A stretch of DNA of 64,000 nt from Corynebacterium mendelii (GCF_017307055.1 NZ_JAFLEQ010000016.1:67446-131445), one strand, 5' to 3'; shown: positions 46,598-55,721, numbered from the stretch's first letter. The notes: generated from the letters alone by a model not told the origin. Made by a program: numbers and translations.

Positions 46598-47614
46598 ATG
46601 GCCGAGTCGATGTTTCCCGGTGCCGGACGGTTTAGTGTCGTCGAGCTTGATGCCCACGCGAAAATCAATCTGCTGCTGGGCGTGGGCGCAGCCCGCAGTG
46701 ACGGCTACCACGAGCTGAACAGTGTTTTCCAGACCCTGGATTTATCCGACCGGGTCCGGGTCACCGCCCACGATCCGCGCGACCATCCCGCACCGGCTGA
46801 TCCGGCCACGGCCGTGCACAGCCTGTCGGTGACCGGTTTGGGAGCCCGCCATGTGCCCACCGACAGCACAAACCTGGCGTGGAAAGCCATTGATCTGGTG
46901 GTCGCGGAATACCGTCGCCGTGGGGTCACATCGTTTCCGGTGTTTGAAGTCTCGATCGTCAAAGGCATACCCACCGCCGGTGGCATGGCCGGTGGTTCCG
47001 CCGATGCCGCTGCCGCGGTCGCCGGTGCGGAAGCACTGCTGCGTGATCGCGGTGGCCCCCTGGATGAGGCGACGGTGCTGCGTATCTGTCTGGAACTTGG
47101 CAGCGACGTTCCTTTTTCCTATCTGGGTAAAACCCGGCTGGGAACCGGCCGCGGGGAGAAATTGACGCCCATGCTGTGCCGGGGCACCTACCACTGGGTG
47201 GTGGCCCTGCAGCGCACCGGTTTATCCACCCCGGAAGTCTTCGCCCGTTTCGATCAGCTGGTCGCCGAGGGCCGCGGACCATCCACACCGGCCGACCCGC
47301 AGGGTGTTGCCCGCGCTTTGGCCAGCGGCGATCCCCTGCAGCTGGCGGGTGTCCTGCGCAATGATCTTTCGGCTGCGGCACTGAGCCTCATGCCGAAACT
47401 GCACTCCACACTGGCGGCCGGCACCCGGGCGGGGGCGGTGGCGGGCATGGTGTCCGGATCGGGTCCGACATGCGTGTTTTTGTGCCGTAACGCCCAACAG
47501 GCCGAGGATGTCGCCGAAGAAATCATCGACTCGGGTAAAGCCTCGACCGCTGTCACAGCCACCGGCCCGGCCCCCGGGGTCATTGCCGTCAACAGCCCGC
47601 TGCCGGGGCGCTGA
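46598..47614 (+). CDS. ispE: 4-diphosphocytidyl-2-C-methyl-D-erythritol kinase
   Basis: A 338-residue GHMP kinase of the MEP isoprenoid pathway. Signatures are LDAHAKINLLLGVG, YHELNSVFQTLDL, the ATP loop PTAGGMAGGSADAAAAV, and GMVSGSGPTCVFLC near the C-terminus. The longer middle (FPVFEVSIVKGI, LGSDVPFSYLGKT) is typical. GAAAGGAT lies ~14 nt before ATG 46598. It sits after ksgA as in most actinobacteria. Confidence 0.95.
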   Translation: MAESMFPGAGRFSVVELDAHAKINLLLGVGAARSDGYHELNSVFQTLDLSDRVRVTAHDPRDHPAPADPATAVHSLSVTGLGARHVPTDSTNLAWKAIDLVVAEYRRRGVTSFPVFEVSIVKGIPTAGGMAGGSADAAAAVAGAEALLRDRGGPLDEATVLRICLELGSDVPFSYLGKTRLGTGRGEKLTPMLCRGTYHWVVALQRTGLSTPEVFARFDQLVAEGRGPSTPADPQGVARALASGDPLQLAGVLRNDLSAAALSLMPKLHSTLAAGTRAGAVAGMVSGSGPTCVFLCRNAQQAEDVAEEIIDSGKASTAVTATGPAPGVIAVNSPLPGR

Positions 47615-47746
47615 CCACTCCCACCGCATCCCCCGGCCGGTGGTGGCATCCACCGGGGGTGCAGGTGATGCGGGTTTTCCACCTGCCGGTGGTTTCCGTC
47701 TGCCGAAACCACGGGGCCGGGCTTGGGGCCCGGTGGGCACGGTTTC

Positions 47747-47752
47747 TAGGAT
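47747..47752 (+). promoter_or_regulatory. -10 element of the ABC-F gene (TAGGAT)
   Basis: TAGGAT ends 6 nt before GTG 47759. Confidence 0.6.
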
Positions 47753-47758
47753 GGTGGG

Positions 47759-49564
47759 GTGGCCAACCTCGTCAACCTGGAAAATGTCAGCAAAAGCTTC
47801 GGTTTGAAAACCCTGCTCGACCGGGTCAGCCTGGGCGTTCAGTCCGGTGACCGTATCGGTGTGGTGGGGCTGAACGGCGGCGGCAAAACAACGCTGCTGG
47901 AAGTACTCACCGGCATCGAACCACCCGATTCCGGCCGGGTGTCGCTCAACAGTGGGCTGCGCATGGCGGTGGTCACCCAGCGGGCGGAACTGAACCCGGA
48001 TGACACGGTCGCCGATGCGGTGATCGGACCGCTGGATCTGGAAATCTACCAGTGGGCCTCGAATGCGAAAGTCCGTGAAGTTCTCGGCGGGCTGGGCATT
48101 GTTGATCTGGGGCTGGAAACAAAGGTCGGTGAACTCTCCGGCGGGGAACGGCGACGAGTCAACCTGGCCGCCGCCCTGGTCAAAGAACTCGACCTGGTGG
48201 TTCTTGATGAGCCGACCAACCACCTGGATGTGGAAGGTGTGCGGTGGCTGGCCGACCATCTGCTCAACCGCAATCTGGCGGTGGTTGTCGTCACCCACGA
48301 CCGCTGGTTTCTTGACACAGTGGCCACCCACACCTGGGAAGTCCACGACGGCACAGTCGATGTGTACGAGGGCGGCTACAACGACTGGACATTCGCCCGC
48401 GCCGAACGTGCCCGCCAGGCCGATGCCGCCGAACAGCGGCGCCAAAACCTGGCCCGCAAAGAACTGGCCTGGCTGCGCCGCGGTGCCCCGGCCAGAACCA
48501 GTAAACCCCGCTACCGCATCGAAGCCGCGGAAGCACTCATCGGTGATGTGCCCCCGCCCCGGGACTCGGTCGAGCTGCTGGCTTTTTCGAAAAAACGTCA
48601 GGGCAAAGTGGTTGTTGAACTCGAAGACGCCACGATCTCCACACCCGACGGCCGGGTCCTGGTTGATGATTTGACCTGGCGGTTGGGTCCCGGGGAACGC
48701 ATCGGCCTGGTCGGTGTCAATGGTTCGGGAAAAACCACGCTGCTGCGGGCGATCGCCGGGGAAAAAGACCTGGATACCGGTAAACGCATTGAAGGGCGCA
48801 CCGTGCGTCTGGGGTGGCTGAAACAGGAACTCGACGATCTTGACCCCGACCAGCGGCTGCTGGACGCGGTCGAATCGGTGGCCACCTATGTGCAGCTGGG
48901 GAAGAAAGAAATCTCCGCCAGCCAGCTGGCTGAACGACTGGGTTTTTCCGCCAAACGGCAACGCACCCCGGTGGGGGATTTATCCGGTGGGGAGCGACGC
49001 CGGCTGCAGCTGACCCGGGTTCTGATGGCTGAACCGAACCTGCTGCTGCTTGATGAGCCGACAAACGATTTGGACATCGACACCCTGCAGGAACTGGAAT
49101 CGCTGCTCGACTCCTGGCCCGGCACCCTGGTGGTGATCTCCCACGACAGGTATCTCATCGAACGTATCTGTGACGTCACCTATGCGCTGTTCGGCGACGG
49201 AAAACTGACCAACCTGCCGCGCGGTATCGAGGAATACCTGGAAAGACGGCAGGCGGCCGGCGCCAACGACAACAGAAACGTCGATCTTTCCTCTGTCGGG
49301 GCCGAGAAGAAAACCCACGGCGCCGACCACGGCATGAGCCAGGCGGAAAAACGCAAACTCAGCAAGGAAATGGCGTCGCTGGAAAGAAAAATCGCCAAAC
49401 TGGACACCAGGGAGCGCACCATCCACCAACAGATGGTGGAAGCCAGCGAAAAAATGGACACCGGTGCACTGGCCGATTTGAACACCCAGCTCGCCGCGAT
49501 CGCCGACGAGCGCGGGGAGCTGGAAATGGAGTGGATGGAGTTGGGCGAAAAAATGGAGGGCTAA
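47759..49564 (+). CDS. ABC-F family ATPase, Uup-like
   Basis: A 601-residue protein with two ABC domains and no membrane segments. Walker A motifs are GLNGGGKTTLL and GVNGSGKTTLL; signature motifs are LSGGERRRVNL and LSGGERRRLQL; Walker B regions are LVVLDEPTNHLDVEG and LLLLDEPTNDLDIDT. The inter-domain linker (ERARQADAAEQRRQNLARKE) and a C-terminal coiled coil (KRKLSKEMASLERKIAKLDT) resemble Uup. ABC-F proteins act on the ribosome or in DNA precise excision. GTG 47759 fits a leaderless start. Its position after ispE is conserved in corynebacteria as I recall. Confidence 0.9.
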   Translation: MANLVNLENVSKSFGLKTLLDRVSLGVQSGDRIGVVGLNGGGKTTLLEVLTGIEPPDSGRVSLNSGLRMAVVTQRAELNPDDTVADAVIGPLDLEIYQWASNAKVREVLGGLGIVDLGLETKVGELSGGERRRVNLAAALVKELDLVVLDEPTNHLDVEGVRWLADHLLNRNLAVVVVTHDRWFLDTVATHTWEVHDGTVDVYEGGYNDWTFARAERARQADAAEQRRQNLARKELAWLRRGAPARTSKPRYRIEAAEALIGDVPPPRDSVELLAFSKKRQGKVVVELEDATISTPDGRVLVDDLTWRLGPGERIGLVGVNGSGKTTLLRAIAGEKDLDTGKRIEGRTVRLGWLKQELDDLDPDQRLLDAVESVATYVQLGKKEISASQLAERLGFSAKRQRTPVGDLSGGERRRLQLTRVLMAEPNLLLLDEPTNDLDIDTLQELESLLDSWPGTLVVISHDRYLIERICDVTYALFGDGKLTNLPRGIEEYLERRQAAGANDNRNVDLSSVGAEKKTHGADHGMSQAEKRKLSKEMASLERKIAKLDTRERTIHQQMVEASEKMDTGALADLNTQLAAIADERGELEMEWMELGEKMEG

Positions 49565-49994
49565 AACCCCTTCTGCTTCTTCCCCCCGCCACCCCGGCAC
49601 ACCTGTTGCTGGGGTGGTCGGATACGGCCTGTCCGGCGGGCATGTGCACCGCATGCGCCGGATAAGAACCAGCAGCCGTTTGTCACCGCACTCCGGGAGT
49701 CCGGGATACTGGTGATCCTCGGGTCCGCGGCTAAACCGGAAAAGTCCACGGCACCACGGCCCGCTGAAATTTCGATCGCCGGTTCATCTTCCCCATGGGA
49801 CTGCTGCCGACACTGTTCGGCGTGGCCGCCTTCTTTTCCTAACAGTGTTTTCTCCCCGCCGGCCCAGCGGTCAAGGGGCCACGGCTTTTAAAAAACCGGA
49901 ACCGTTCACTGGGGAAGAAGAGGGAAACAAAAAGTGGTGCACGCCCGGGTCGACTGCGTGCACCACGTGGTGGGTGGCGGTGGGAGGCCCTGCC
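49565..49994. other. Intergenic region between convergent ABC-F and membrane protein genes
   Basis: About 430 bp with a CCACCCC/GGGGTGG hairpin at 49589-49617 after the ABC-F gene and a leftward terminator at 49928-49966. No gene recognised. Confidence 0.55.
49928..49966 (-). terminator. Terminator of the small membrane protein gene
   Basis: Perfect 11-bp stem GTGGTGCACGC with GCGTGCACCAC, followed on the minus strand by TTTTTG. Confidence 0.8.
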
Positions 49995-50450
49995 TCAGGG
50001 GACGATCCAGCGTTGGGCTGCCCGAACAACAAGGAAAATCAGCACCAGGCCCAGCGCTGTGTCAGCCCCCATGTAGAACCAGTGCCAGATGGAACCGGTC
50101 TCCCCGGTACCGGCAATAACCGCATTGGTGCGGGCATTGAGAAATGGCCGGATGAGAATGGCTTTGAACACCAGCAGCCCGATGGCCGTGTACAGGCCCG
50201 TGCGGAAAGGCTTCGGGGCGGCGGCATTGCGGGCGGCGACAAACAGCAGTGCGGCAACGACGAACTCGACGATATTGAGTGCGGTAAACACCAGTCGGCC
50301 AATCCCCAGCCCCAGGGGAATGGTGATGCCGGGGGCGAGGAATTTCAGGGGCGCTTCAATGCCGGAAATCGCCACCAGAAGTCCCAGCCAGAAAACCGGC
50401 AGGATCAGACACAGGGCGGCGGGCAGGCGGGTTTTCTTTCTCTTGGCCAT
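49995..50450 (-). CDS. Four-helix membrane protein of unknown function
   Basis: A 151-residue protein with four hydrophobic segments: LCLILPVFWLGLLVAISGIE, IGRLVFTALNIVEFVVAALLF, GLYTAIGLLVFKAILIRPFL and MGADTALGLVLIFLVVRAAQ, beginning MAKRKKTRLP. I do not recognise the family. ATG 50450 follows TAGCAT by 7 nt on its strand, suggesting a leaderless start; ATG 50459 overlaps that element. A terminator follows the gene and a large hairpin separates it from the CAP-domain gene upstream, so it is probably monocistronic. Confidence 0.7.
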   Translation of the reverse strand: MAKRKKTRLPAALCLILPVFWLGLLVAISGIEAPLKFLAPGITIPLGLGIGRLVFTALNIVEFVVAALLFVAARNAAAPKPFRTGLYTAIGLLVFKAILIRPFLNARTNAVIAGTGETGSIWHWFYMGADTALGLVLIFLVVRAAQRWIVP

Positions 50451-50457
50451 AACGCTC

Positions 50458-50463
50458 ATGCTA
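50458..50463 (-). promoter_or_regulatory. -10 element of the small membrane protein gene (TAGCAT)
   Basis: TAGCAT on the minus strand ends 7 nt before ATG 50450. Confidence 0.6.
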
Positions 50464-50500
50464 GCCGGTGGAGGGCGGCAACTCTCGGCTGGCATAGCCG

Positions 50501-50553
50501 ACCGGCCCGGTGGTTGTCCCGCCTGACAGATGCGGGACAACCACCGGGCCGGT
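50501..50553. terminator. 22-bp perfect hairpin after the CAP-domain gene
   Basis: ACCGGCCCGGTGG begins a perfect 22-bp stem (50501-50522 with 50532-50553), 9-nt loop. No T run follows on the minus strand, so termination is inferred from position and stem strength. Confidence 0.6.
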
Positions 50554-50604
50554 GGCAAAAAGTGTGTGGGGGAAGAAAAACCGAAAGTCGGCCGCTGCCG
50601 CCGG

Positions 50605-51486
50605 TTAGCCGACGAAACGCTCGACGAAGAACCACTGGCCGGTGGAGGTGTCACGGTAGACACCGATACCGACGTATTTCATGTCCGGATCAAGCAGGTT
50701 GGCGGCTGCGGAATGATCCCGCACCCAGGCCTCGTTGGCTGCCATGGGCGCATTGGCGTTGTTGGACCACCAGATGTTTTCCGCCCCGGCATGTTTGCCC
50801 CGGCCCTGGTACCAGTCGGCCTGTTCAATCTCACCGGTATCCAGCCAGTCCCGCAGAATCGAGGTGTCGTAGGCCAGGTCGGCTTCTTTGTTCAGCTTCG
50901 CCTGGCGCACCGCATTGACGCCCTTGGCGGCAATGGCGCGGCCCAGGCGCTGCGCCCCACTGTCGGCGGACTGCTGCAGGTAGGGGTCGACCTGAAGCTC
51001 CGGAAGATTCTGGGTTGAGCGGTAGGTGTTGAGGGTGCGCAGCATGATTTCGCGTGCCCGATCCACCGACGGGCCTTCCAATCCCGCCACCGGAACGGCG
51101 TTGTCGGCGATGCCCGCGGCATCCCGGGACAGGTAGTCGTAGGGATTGGTGTCGGTGTCTTTACTGGCGGTAAGTGTCTGCTGCGGGGGCACCGGCTGAT
51201 TGTCGGCTGCGGCAGCCTGGTACTGCTCGGCGTGGTCGGCGATCACCGTGACAATGGCCGCGAAACCAACCACTGCGGCCACTGTGCCGATCAGACCCGG
51301 GTGGAGCGGATTGGCCTGCTCCGGGGGCTGGTGGTCAGTGGTGGTATGCAACGGGGCGGCCCCGGCGGAGCCGGTCGATGCCGCTGACATGCTCAACGCC
51401 ACAGCGGTCATGCTCGCGAGAGTGACTCTGACACGCGAGGTGGGACGCCTGTGCTTGTGCATGCTGACGAGCCGGTGCTTGCTCAT
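50605..51486 (-). CDS. Exported CAP/SCP-domain protein
   Basis: A 293-residue exported protein. A basic N-terminus (MSKHRLVSMHKHRRPTSRV) precedes a signal peptide that should be cleaved near SAGAAP. A second hydrophobic stretch (LIGTVAAVVGFAAIVTVIAD, residues ~70-90) may anchor it. The CAP domain covers ~150-293: REIMLRTLNTYRSTQNLPEL, DPYLQQSADSGAQRLG, HAGAENIWWS, AVRDHS-like NEAWVRDHSAAANLL, and KYVGIGVYRDTSTGQWFFVE. CAP proteins in bacteria include nucleases, proteases and stress factors. ATG 51486 lacks a strong ribosome-binding site; ATG 51462 is an alternative. Confidence 0.82.
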   Translation of the reverse strand: MSKHRLVSMHKHRRPTSRVRVTLASMTAVALSMSAASTGSAGAAPLHTTTDHQPPEQANPLHPGLIGTVAAVVGFAAIVTVIADHAEQYQAAAADNQPVPPQQTLTASKDTDTNPYDYLSRDAAGIADNAVPVAGLEGPSVDRAREIMLRTLNTYRSTQNLPELQVDPYLQQSADSGAQRLGRAIAAKGVNAVRQAKLNKEADLAYDTSILRDWLDTGEIEQADWYQGRGKHAGAENIWWSNNANAPMAANEAWVRDHSAAANLLDPDMKYVGIGVYRDTSTGQWFFVERFVG

Positions 51487-51909
51487 AATGGGTTGCCTGA
51501 AATCCTTCCACACATGTCCGCGCACGGCGGACTCGGCCATGGCCTGGCCGACACATCCCCGGCAGACGGGAGTGCCGACACCTCAAACAATAGCGCTTTC
51601 GCCCTTTAAATAACAGTTGCGCAGGGGTTTCCTGCTGAGCGTTGTCGAAGGTGACGGGTCTGCGACGAGGAGGAAACGCCGGAAGTCTTGGGGGCAATTA
51701 CGTGAGGCATGAGGGGTTTGGCTGTGAATCCGCCGCACGGTTGGGGCGTGGTCCAGGGGGTGTCCGCGGCGGGAAGGCGCAGGTGGCTTTCAGGTGGGGC
51801 GGCTGCAATGACTGTTCGACGTGAATTGATTGTGGGTTGGTGGTGTAGTCCGGGCATGGGCCGGGCCGGTAACTTTGGTGGTCACCTGCCTGAACCGGGA
51901 CGTGATCTG

Positions 51910-51925
51910 TGTGAGGGTGTTCACA
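51910..51925. promoter_or_regulatory. Perfect GlxR/CRP-type binding site
   Basis: TGTGA-GGGTGT-TCACA matches the TGTGA-N6-TCACA consensus of CRP-family regulators (GlxR in corynebacteria) without mismatch. It lies ~150 bp before the predicted ppk2 transcription start and ~425 bp before the CAP gene. Confidence 0.65.
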
Positions 51926-52064
51926 GAAAACGGGGATTCACTACCCTATTTCGGGGTGCAACTTAAGTGTCACGCGTCACAGGGTGGGTTGTTGTCTGCC
52001 CGCGCCGGGTCGCTTCCGGCTATCTGCGTCAGGCACAGGTGGTTTGTCCCGCCCGGCGGTTGGG

Positions 52065-52070
52065 TAGTGT
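52065..52070 (+). promoter_or_regulatory. -10 element of ppk2 (TAGTGT)
   Basis: TAGTGT ends 7 nt before ATG 52078. Confidence 0.6.
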
Positions 52071-52077
52071 TTTTTGC

Positions 52078-52998
52078 ATGGGAAAAAAGGACAATAAAGA
52101 CTCCAAAGTCACCAAGCCGCCGAAGCTGAACAAGAAGGCTTACGAGAAAGAGCTCAAACGCCTGCAGGCCGAGCTGGTTGACATGCAGCAGTGGGTGGTC
52201 GAAACCGGCGCCCGGCTGGTCATTGTCATGGAAGGCCGGGACGCGGCCGGCAAGGGGTCGGCGATCAAGCGCATCACCCAGTACATGAACCCCCGCACCT
52301 GCCGCATCGAGGCTCTTCCCGCCCCGAACTCCCGGGAACAGGGGCAGTGGTATTTCCAGCGCTACATCGAGCGGCTTCCCACCGCCGGTGAGATCGTCAT
52401 CTTCGACCGCTCCTGGTACAACCGGGCCGGGGTGGAGCGGGTGATGGGTTTTTGCACCTCGCAGGAGTACCGCCGTTTCCTCCACCAGGCCCCCATTTTC
52501 GAGCGCCTGCTGGTCGAGGACGGCATCATGCTGCGCAAGTACTGGTTCTCCGTCTCCGACGAGGAGCAGGTCAGAAGGTTCACCTCGCGGCGTGAGGATC
52601 CGCTGCGCCGGTGGAAACTTTCGCCGATGGATCTGCAGTCGATCACCCGGTGGGAGGACTACTCCCGGGCCAAAGACGAGATGTTCATCCACACCGACAT
52701 TCCCTCCGCCCCCTGGTACACGGTGGAAAGCGAGGACAAAAAGCGCTCGCGCATCAATGTCATCAGCCATCTGCTGTCGACGGTGCCCTACGAGAAAATC
52801 GACAAGCCGGTCCCCGAAATCCCGGCCCGCCCCGATTCCGTGGGCGATTATGAACGTCCCCCGCGCAGCGATTTCCGCTATGTGCCCGATGCTGCCGCCG
52901 AACTCGAACGCGACAAGGTCAAGCACCGCAGCAAGACCAAGAAGGACAAAAAACACAAAAAAGACCACAAGGGTCACAAGGAGCACAAAGACAGCTAG
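52078..52998 (+). CDS. ppk2: Polyphosphate kinase 2
   Basis: A 306-residue PPK2 that transfers phosphate between polyphosphate and nucleoside di/monophosphates. Walker A is GRDAAGKG (residues 53-60), Walker B region EIVIFDRSWYNRAGVERVMG, then the lid KYWFSVSDEEQVRRFTSR and SPMDLQSITRWEDYSRAKDE. Both ends are Lys-rich: MGKKDNKDSKVTKPPKLNKK at the N-terminus and, after residue ~280, a tail of Lys and His (HRSKTKKDKKHKKDHKG). ATG 52078 fits a leaderless start. Followed by a strong terminator. Confidence 0.93.
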   Translation: MGKKDNKDSKVTKPPKLNKKAYEKELKRLQAELVDMQQWVVETGARLVIVMEGRDAAGKGSAIKRITQYMNPRTCRIEALPAPNSREQGQWYFQRYIERLPTAGEIVIFDRSWYNRAGVERVMGFCTSQEYRRFLHQAPIFERLLVEDGIMLRKYWFSVSDEEQVRRFTSRREDPLRRWKLSPMDLQSITRWEDYSRAKDEMFIHTDIPSAPWYTVESEDKKRSRINVISHLLSTVPYEKIDKPVPEIPARPDSVGDYERPPRSDFRYVPDAAAELERDKVKHRSKTKKDKKHKKDHKGHKEHKDS

Positions 52999-53077
52999 TC
53001 CATACCCCGGCGGCCGTGGGGGCGGCCTGCCGGGGCCGCGACAAAAACATGTGACACTTTTTCCACACCGCCACCAC

Positions 53078-53130
53078 CCGCACCCGGCAGAAGTCCTGTC
53101 TGCCGGGTGCGGCTGTGTGCAGGGCTTTTT
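53078..53130 (+). terminator. Terminator downstream of ppk2
   Basis: Perfect 13-bp stem CCGCACCCGGCAG with CTGCCGGGTGCGG and a 9-nt loop; a TTTTT run follows 17 nt later. A second GC-rich hairpin (53005-53035) precedes it. Confidence 0.7.
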
Positions 53131-53287
53131 CACAGCTTTCCGGAGCAGCTGACAGCTTTGCCCGGCCGAAGTGAACACGGGGAAAAGCGGGAAAAGACAC
53201 CACGGGCGCAGTGAATGCGCCACGGGGGTGGGGGATGGTGTTTTACCGCTCCGGCACGGGGTCGTTTTGTGTGCCAGACTGGAAACC

Positions 53288-54337
53288 ATGACACACCGCG
53301 GAACCGAGAATCTTGTCTACGCCTTCGCCCGCAATTCGACGGGTGTGCTGGCATTGAACCGTCCGAAGGCGCTGAATTCGCTCAACCACGAGATGGTGGA
53401 GATCATCACCGGGGCACTGGAACAGTGGCGTGACGACGACTCGGTGCACCGGGTGGTCATCTACTCGACCTCCGGGAAAGCGTTTTGCGCCGGCGGGGAT
53501 GTGCGCATGTCGCGGGAGGCTGCTCTGGCGGGAAACCATGCCCCGGCGGATCAGTTTTTCACCGAAGAATACGAACTGAACGACCTTCTGGCGAACTTCC
53601 CGAAACCGGTGGTGGCTGTCATCGATGGGATTGTCATGGGTGGGGGACTGGGTATTTCCATGCACGGCTCCCACCGGGTGATCACCGAAAAAGCCCTGGC
53701 CGCCATGCCGGAGATGGCCATTGGTTTCTGCCCCGATGTCGGTGCCACCTGGATGTTTCCCCGCATGTCGTCCGAGCAGTCGGCACCGTCGAAAGCGCTG
53801 GCGCAATTTCTGTGCCTGACCGGCTACCGGATGAATGCCGCCGACATGCTCTACACCGGGCTTGCCACCGATTTCGTGGCCACCGGCGATGCCGAGGCTT
53901 TCACCGACATGCTCATTGCCGAATCCCTCGACGAGGCCCTGGAGTTCTATTCCGGGCCCCGGCCGACCGGAAGCCGGTTGAAGGCGATGCGTGACGACAT
54001 TGAGGCCTGTTTCGATTTCGACCACTTCGCCGACATCGAGGCAGCCCTGGCCGACCATCCCAACAGGGAGTTCTGCCAGATGGTCGCTGACCTTTTTGCA
54101 CCGGCCAACCCCACCTCCCTGGTGGCCACCGCCGAGTTGATTGCCGCCAACTGCACGGTGACAAGCATCCGCAAAGCCCTGGACAACGAATTCACCATGG
54201 GGGCCAGGCTGCGCCGTGACGCGAACTTTGTTGAGGGGGTGCGGGCCGTGCTGGTTGACAAAGACCGCTCGCCGCATTTCGATCCGGCCACCACCGGTGC
54301 CGTGGACGCTGCCGCCTACGCCGACCTGGTCGACTAA
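53288..54337 (+). CDS. 3-hydroxyisobutyryl-CoA hydrolase-like enoyl-CoA hydratase family protein
   Basis: A 349-residue crotonase-fold enzyme of the ECH_2 type. Signatures are LNRPKALNSLNHEMV, the oxyanion region KAFCAGGDVRMS, PVVAVIDGIVMGGGLGIS, MPEMAIGFCPDVGATWMFPR with the conserved Glu, and a long C-terminal helical part (TSIRKALDNEFTMGARLRRD). The family hydrolyses 3-hydroxyisobutyryl-CoA in valine breakdown. ATG 53288 follows CAGACT by 7 nt, near the leaderless pattern. Substrate assignment is by family only. Confidence 0.85.
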   Translation: MTHRGTENLVYAFARNSTGVLALNRPKALNSLNHEMVEIITGALEQWRDDDSVHRVVIYSTSGKAFCAGGDVRMSREAALAGNHAPADQFFTEEYELNDLLANFPKPVVAVIDGIVMGGGLGISMHGSHRVITEKALAAMPEMAIGFCPDVGATWMFPRMSSEQSAPSKALAQFLCLTGYRMNAADMLYTGLATDFVATGDAEAFTDMLIAESLDEALEFYSGPRPTGSRLKAMRDDIEACFDFDHFADIEAALADHPNREFCQMVADLFAPANPTSLVATAELIAANCTVTSIRKALDNEFTMGARLRRDANFVEGVRAVLVDKDRSPHFDPATTGAVDAAAYADLVD

Positions 54338-54722
54338 GCGGCGCGACGGCAGCGAAATCGTTGTCCCCTTCCCCCCCGCGCAGTGTTGCGCCCGAGGCCT
54401 TGACCCGCCTTCCGGCCCACATTCCGCGGGGGTTCGGTGTACGGGTGTAAAAAACACCCGGCCACACCCGCCACCGCCGGATGGATAAGCGGCAGGCGAC
54501 ATATGTGCCTGAGGGGCCGGGCTGCCCGCCGACGGCGGGTATGGGGGATATTTGCGCTGATCAACAAGTATCCGAAAGGGACTGCGCCACCACGGAACGG
54601 GCGGGATCACACCGCCGGGTATGTGACCGGTGGCACACCAATTTTACCCCTTGGGTTAGAACTTTCGTATCTGTTGGAGCCATTGTGCTACAGGGGATTG
54701 ATCACTGGGTTAGATTGAACCC
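54338..54722. other. Intergenic region before the AcuI-like gene
   Basis: About 385 bp. Contains two copies of GGGTTAGA (54653-54660 and 54707-54714), the second including the -10 element. An imperfect TGTGA-N6-GCACA sequence lies near 54622. No gene. Confidence 0.5.
54711..54716 (+). promoter_or_regulatory. -10 element of the AcuI-like gene (TAGATT)
   Basis: TAGATT ends 6 nt before ATG 54723. Confidence 0.6.
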
Positions 54723-55721
54723 ATGGGTAAAACACTGTCAGTCGAACGCACCGATGACGGCACCGTTAAGGCCGGCGTCATTGACACCCCTTCCGGCGGC
54801 TGGGGGGACAGCGGCATTCTGGTGGACTGCCGCTACTCCTCGCTGAACTACAAGGATGCCCTGGCGCTGTCCGGAAATCCCGGGGTGATGCGCCTGCCGC
54901 AGCTGGTTCCCGGCATTGATGTGGTCGGTCATGTCATCGATGATCCGACCGGAAGCTTTCAGCCCGGTCAACTGGTCACCGCCAATGGTGGCGGCCTGGG
55001 GGAGCGCCGCCACGGCGGCTACACCGACCGGGTGAGGGTTCCGCGGGAGGCAACTGTGGCTGTCCCCGAGCAGATCAGCGCCCACCGGGCCGCGGCCATC
55101 GGCACTGCCGGATACACCGCTTCGCTGTGTGTGAGATGGCTCCGCCACACCGGGGTGATTGCCCGCTGCCAGGACACCGGCCTGCCGGTGGCTGTCACCG
55201 GTGCCACCGGCGGCGTGGGGTCGGTGGCGGTTATGCTGCTGAAATCTTTGGGGGCAACGGTGACAGCCGTGACCTCCCGGCCGGAGGAGTTCAGCGACTA
55301 CCTGCACCGGCTCGGTGCGGCGACGGTCATCGATGCGGCAGAGTTGTCGCAGCCGGGCAAACCCTTGCAGAAAGCACGTTTTTCCGGGGCCGTTGACTGT
55401 GTCGGCTCCCACACGCTGGCCAATCTTTTGGCCCAGACAACCGAAGAGGGCACCGTGGCCGCCTGTGGGCTGGCGCAGGGGGCGGATCTTCCCGCCACCG
55501 TGATGCCGTTTATTTTGCGCGGGGTTATTTTGCGCGGCATCAACTCGGTGACCCAGGATTTGCGCTCCCGCAACAAATCGTGGGCGTTGATGGCAGAACA
55601 CCTGGACGGCGAGCTGCTCGATGAACTGACTGAAGACGTCGACCTCGACCACGTCGCTGACGCCGGCGCCGGTCTTCTCGCCGGACGCCGCCACGGCCGG
55701 ACCGTTGTTGCCACCGGTTAA
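54723..55721 (+). CDS. AcuI/YhdH-like acrylyl-CoA reductase (MDR family)
   Basis: A 332-residue medium-chain reductase without zinc ligands. Signatures are SSLNYKDALALSGNPGVMRLPQLVPGID, the NADPH loop VTGATGGVGSVAVMLL, LGAATVIDAAEL and DLPATVMPFILRGVILRGI, all typical of YhdH/AcuI, which reduce acryloyl-CoA to propionyl-CoA. ATG 54723 fits a leaderless start. The GntR regulator starts 47 bp downstream on the same strand and may be co-transcribed. Other quinone-reductase activities are possible. Confidence 0.87.
   Translation: MGKTLSVERTDDGTVKAGVIDTPSGGWGDSGILVDCRYSSLNYKDALALSGNPGVMRLPQLVPGIDVVGHVIDDPTGSFQPGQLVTANGGGLGERRHGGYTDRVRVPREATVAVPEQISAHRAAAIGTAGYTASLCVRWLRHTGVIARCQDTGLPVAVTGATGGVGSVAVMLLKSLGATVTAVTSRPEEFSDYLHRLGAATVIDAAELSQPGKPLQKARFSGAVDCVGSHTLANLLAQTTEEGTVAACGLAQGADLPATVMPFILRGVILRGINSVTQDLRSRNKSWALMAEHLDGELLDELTEDVDLDHVADAGAGLLAGRRHGRTVVATG

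Larger units (their letters stand above)
51487..52077. other. Divergent intergenic region between CAP gene and ppk2
   Basis: About 590 bp with a perfect CRP/GlxR-type palindrome at 51910-51925 and the ppk2 -10 element at 52065. No gene with family features. Confidence 0.6.
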
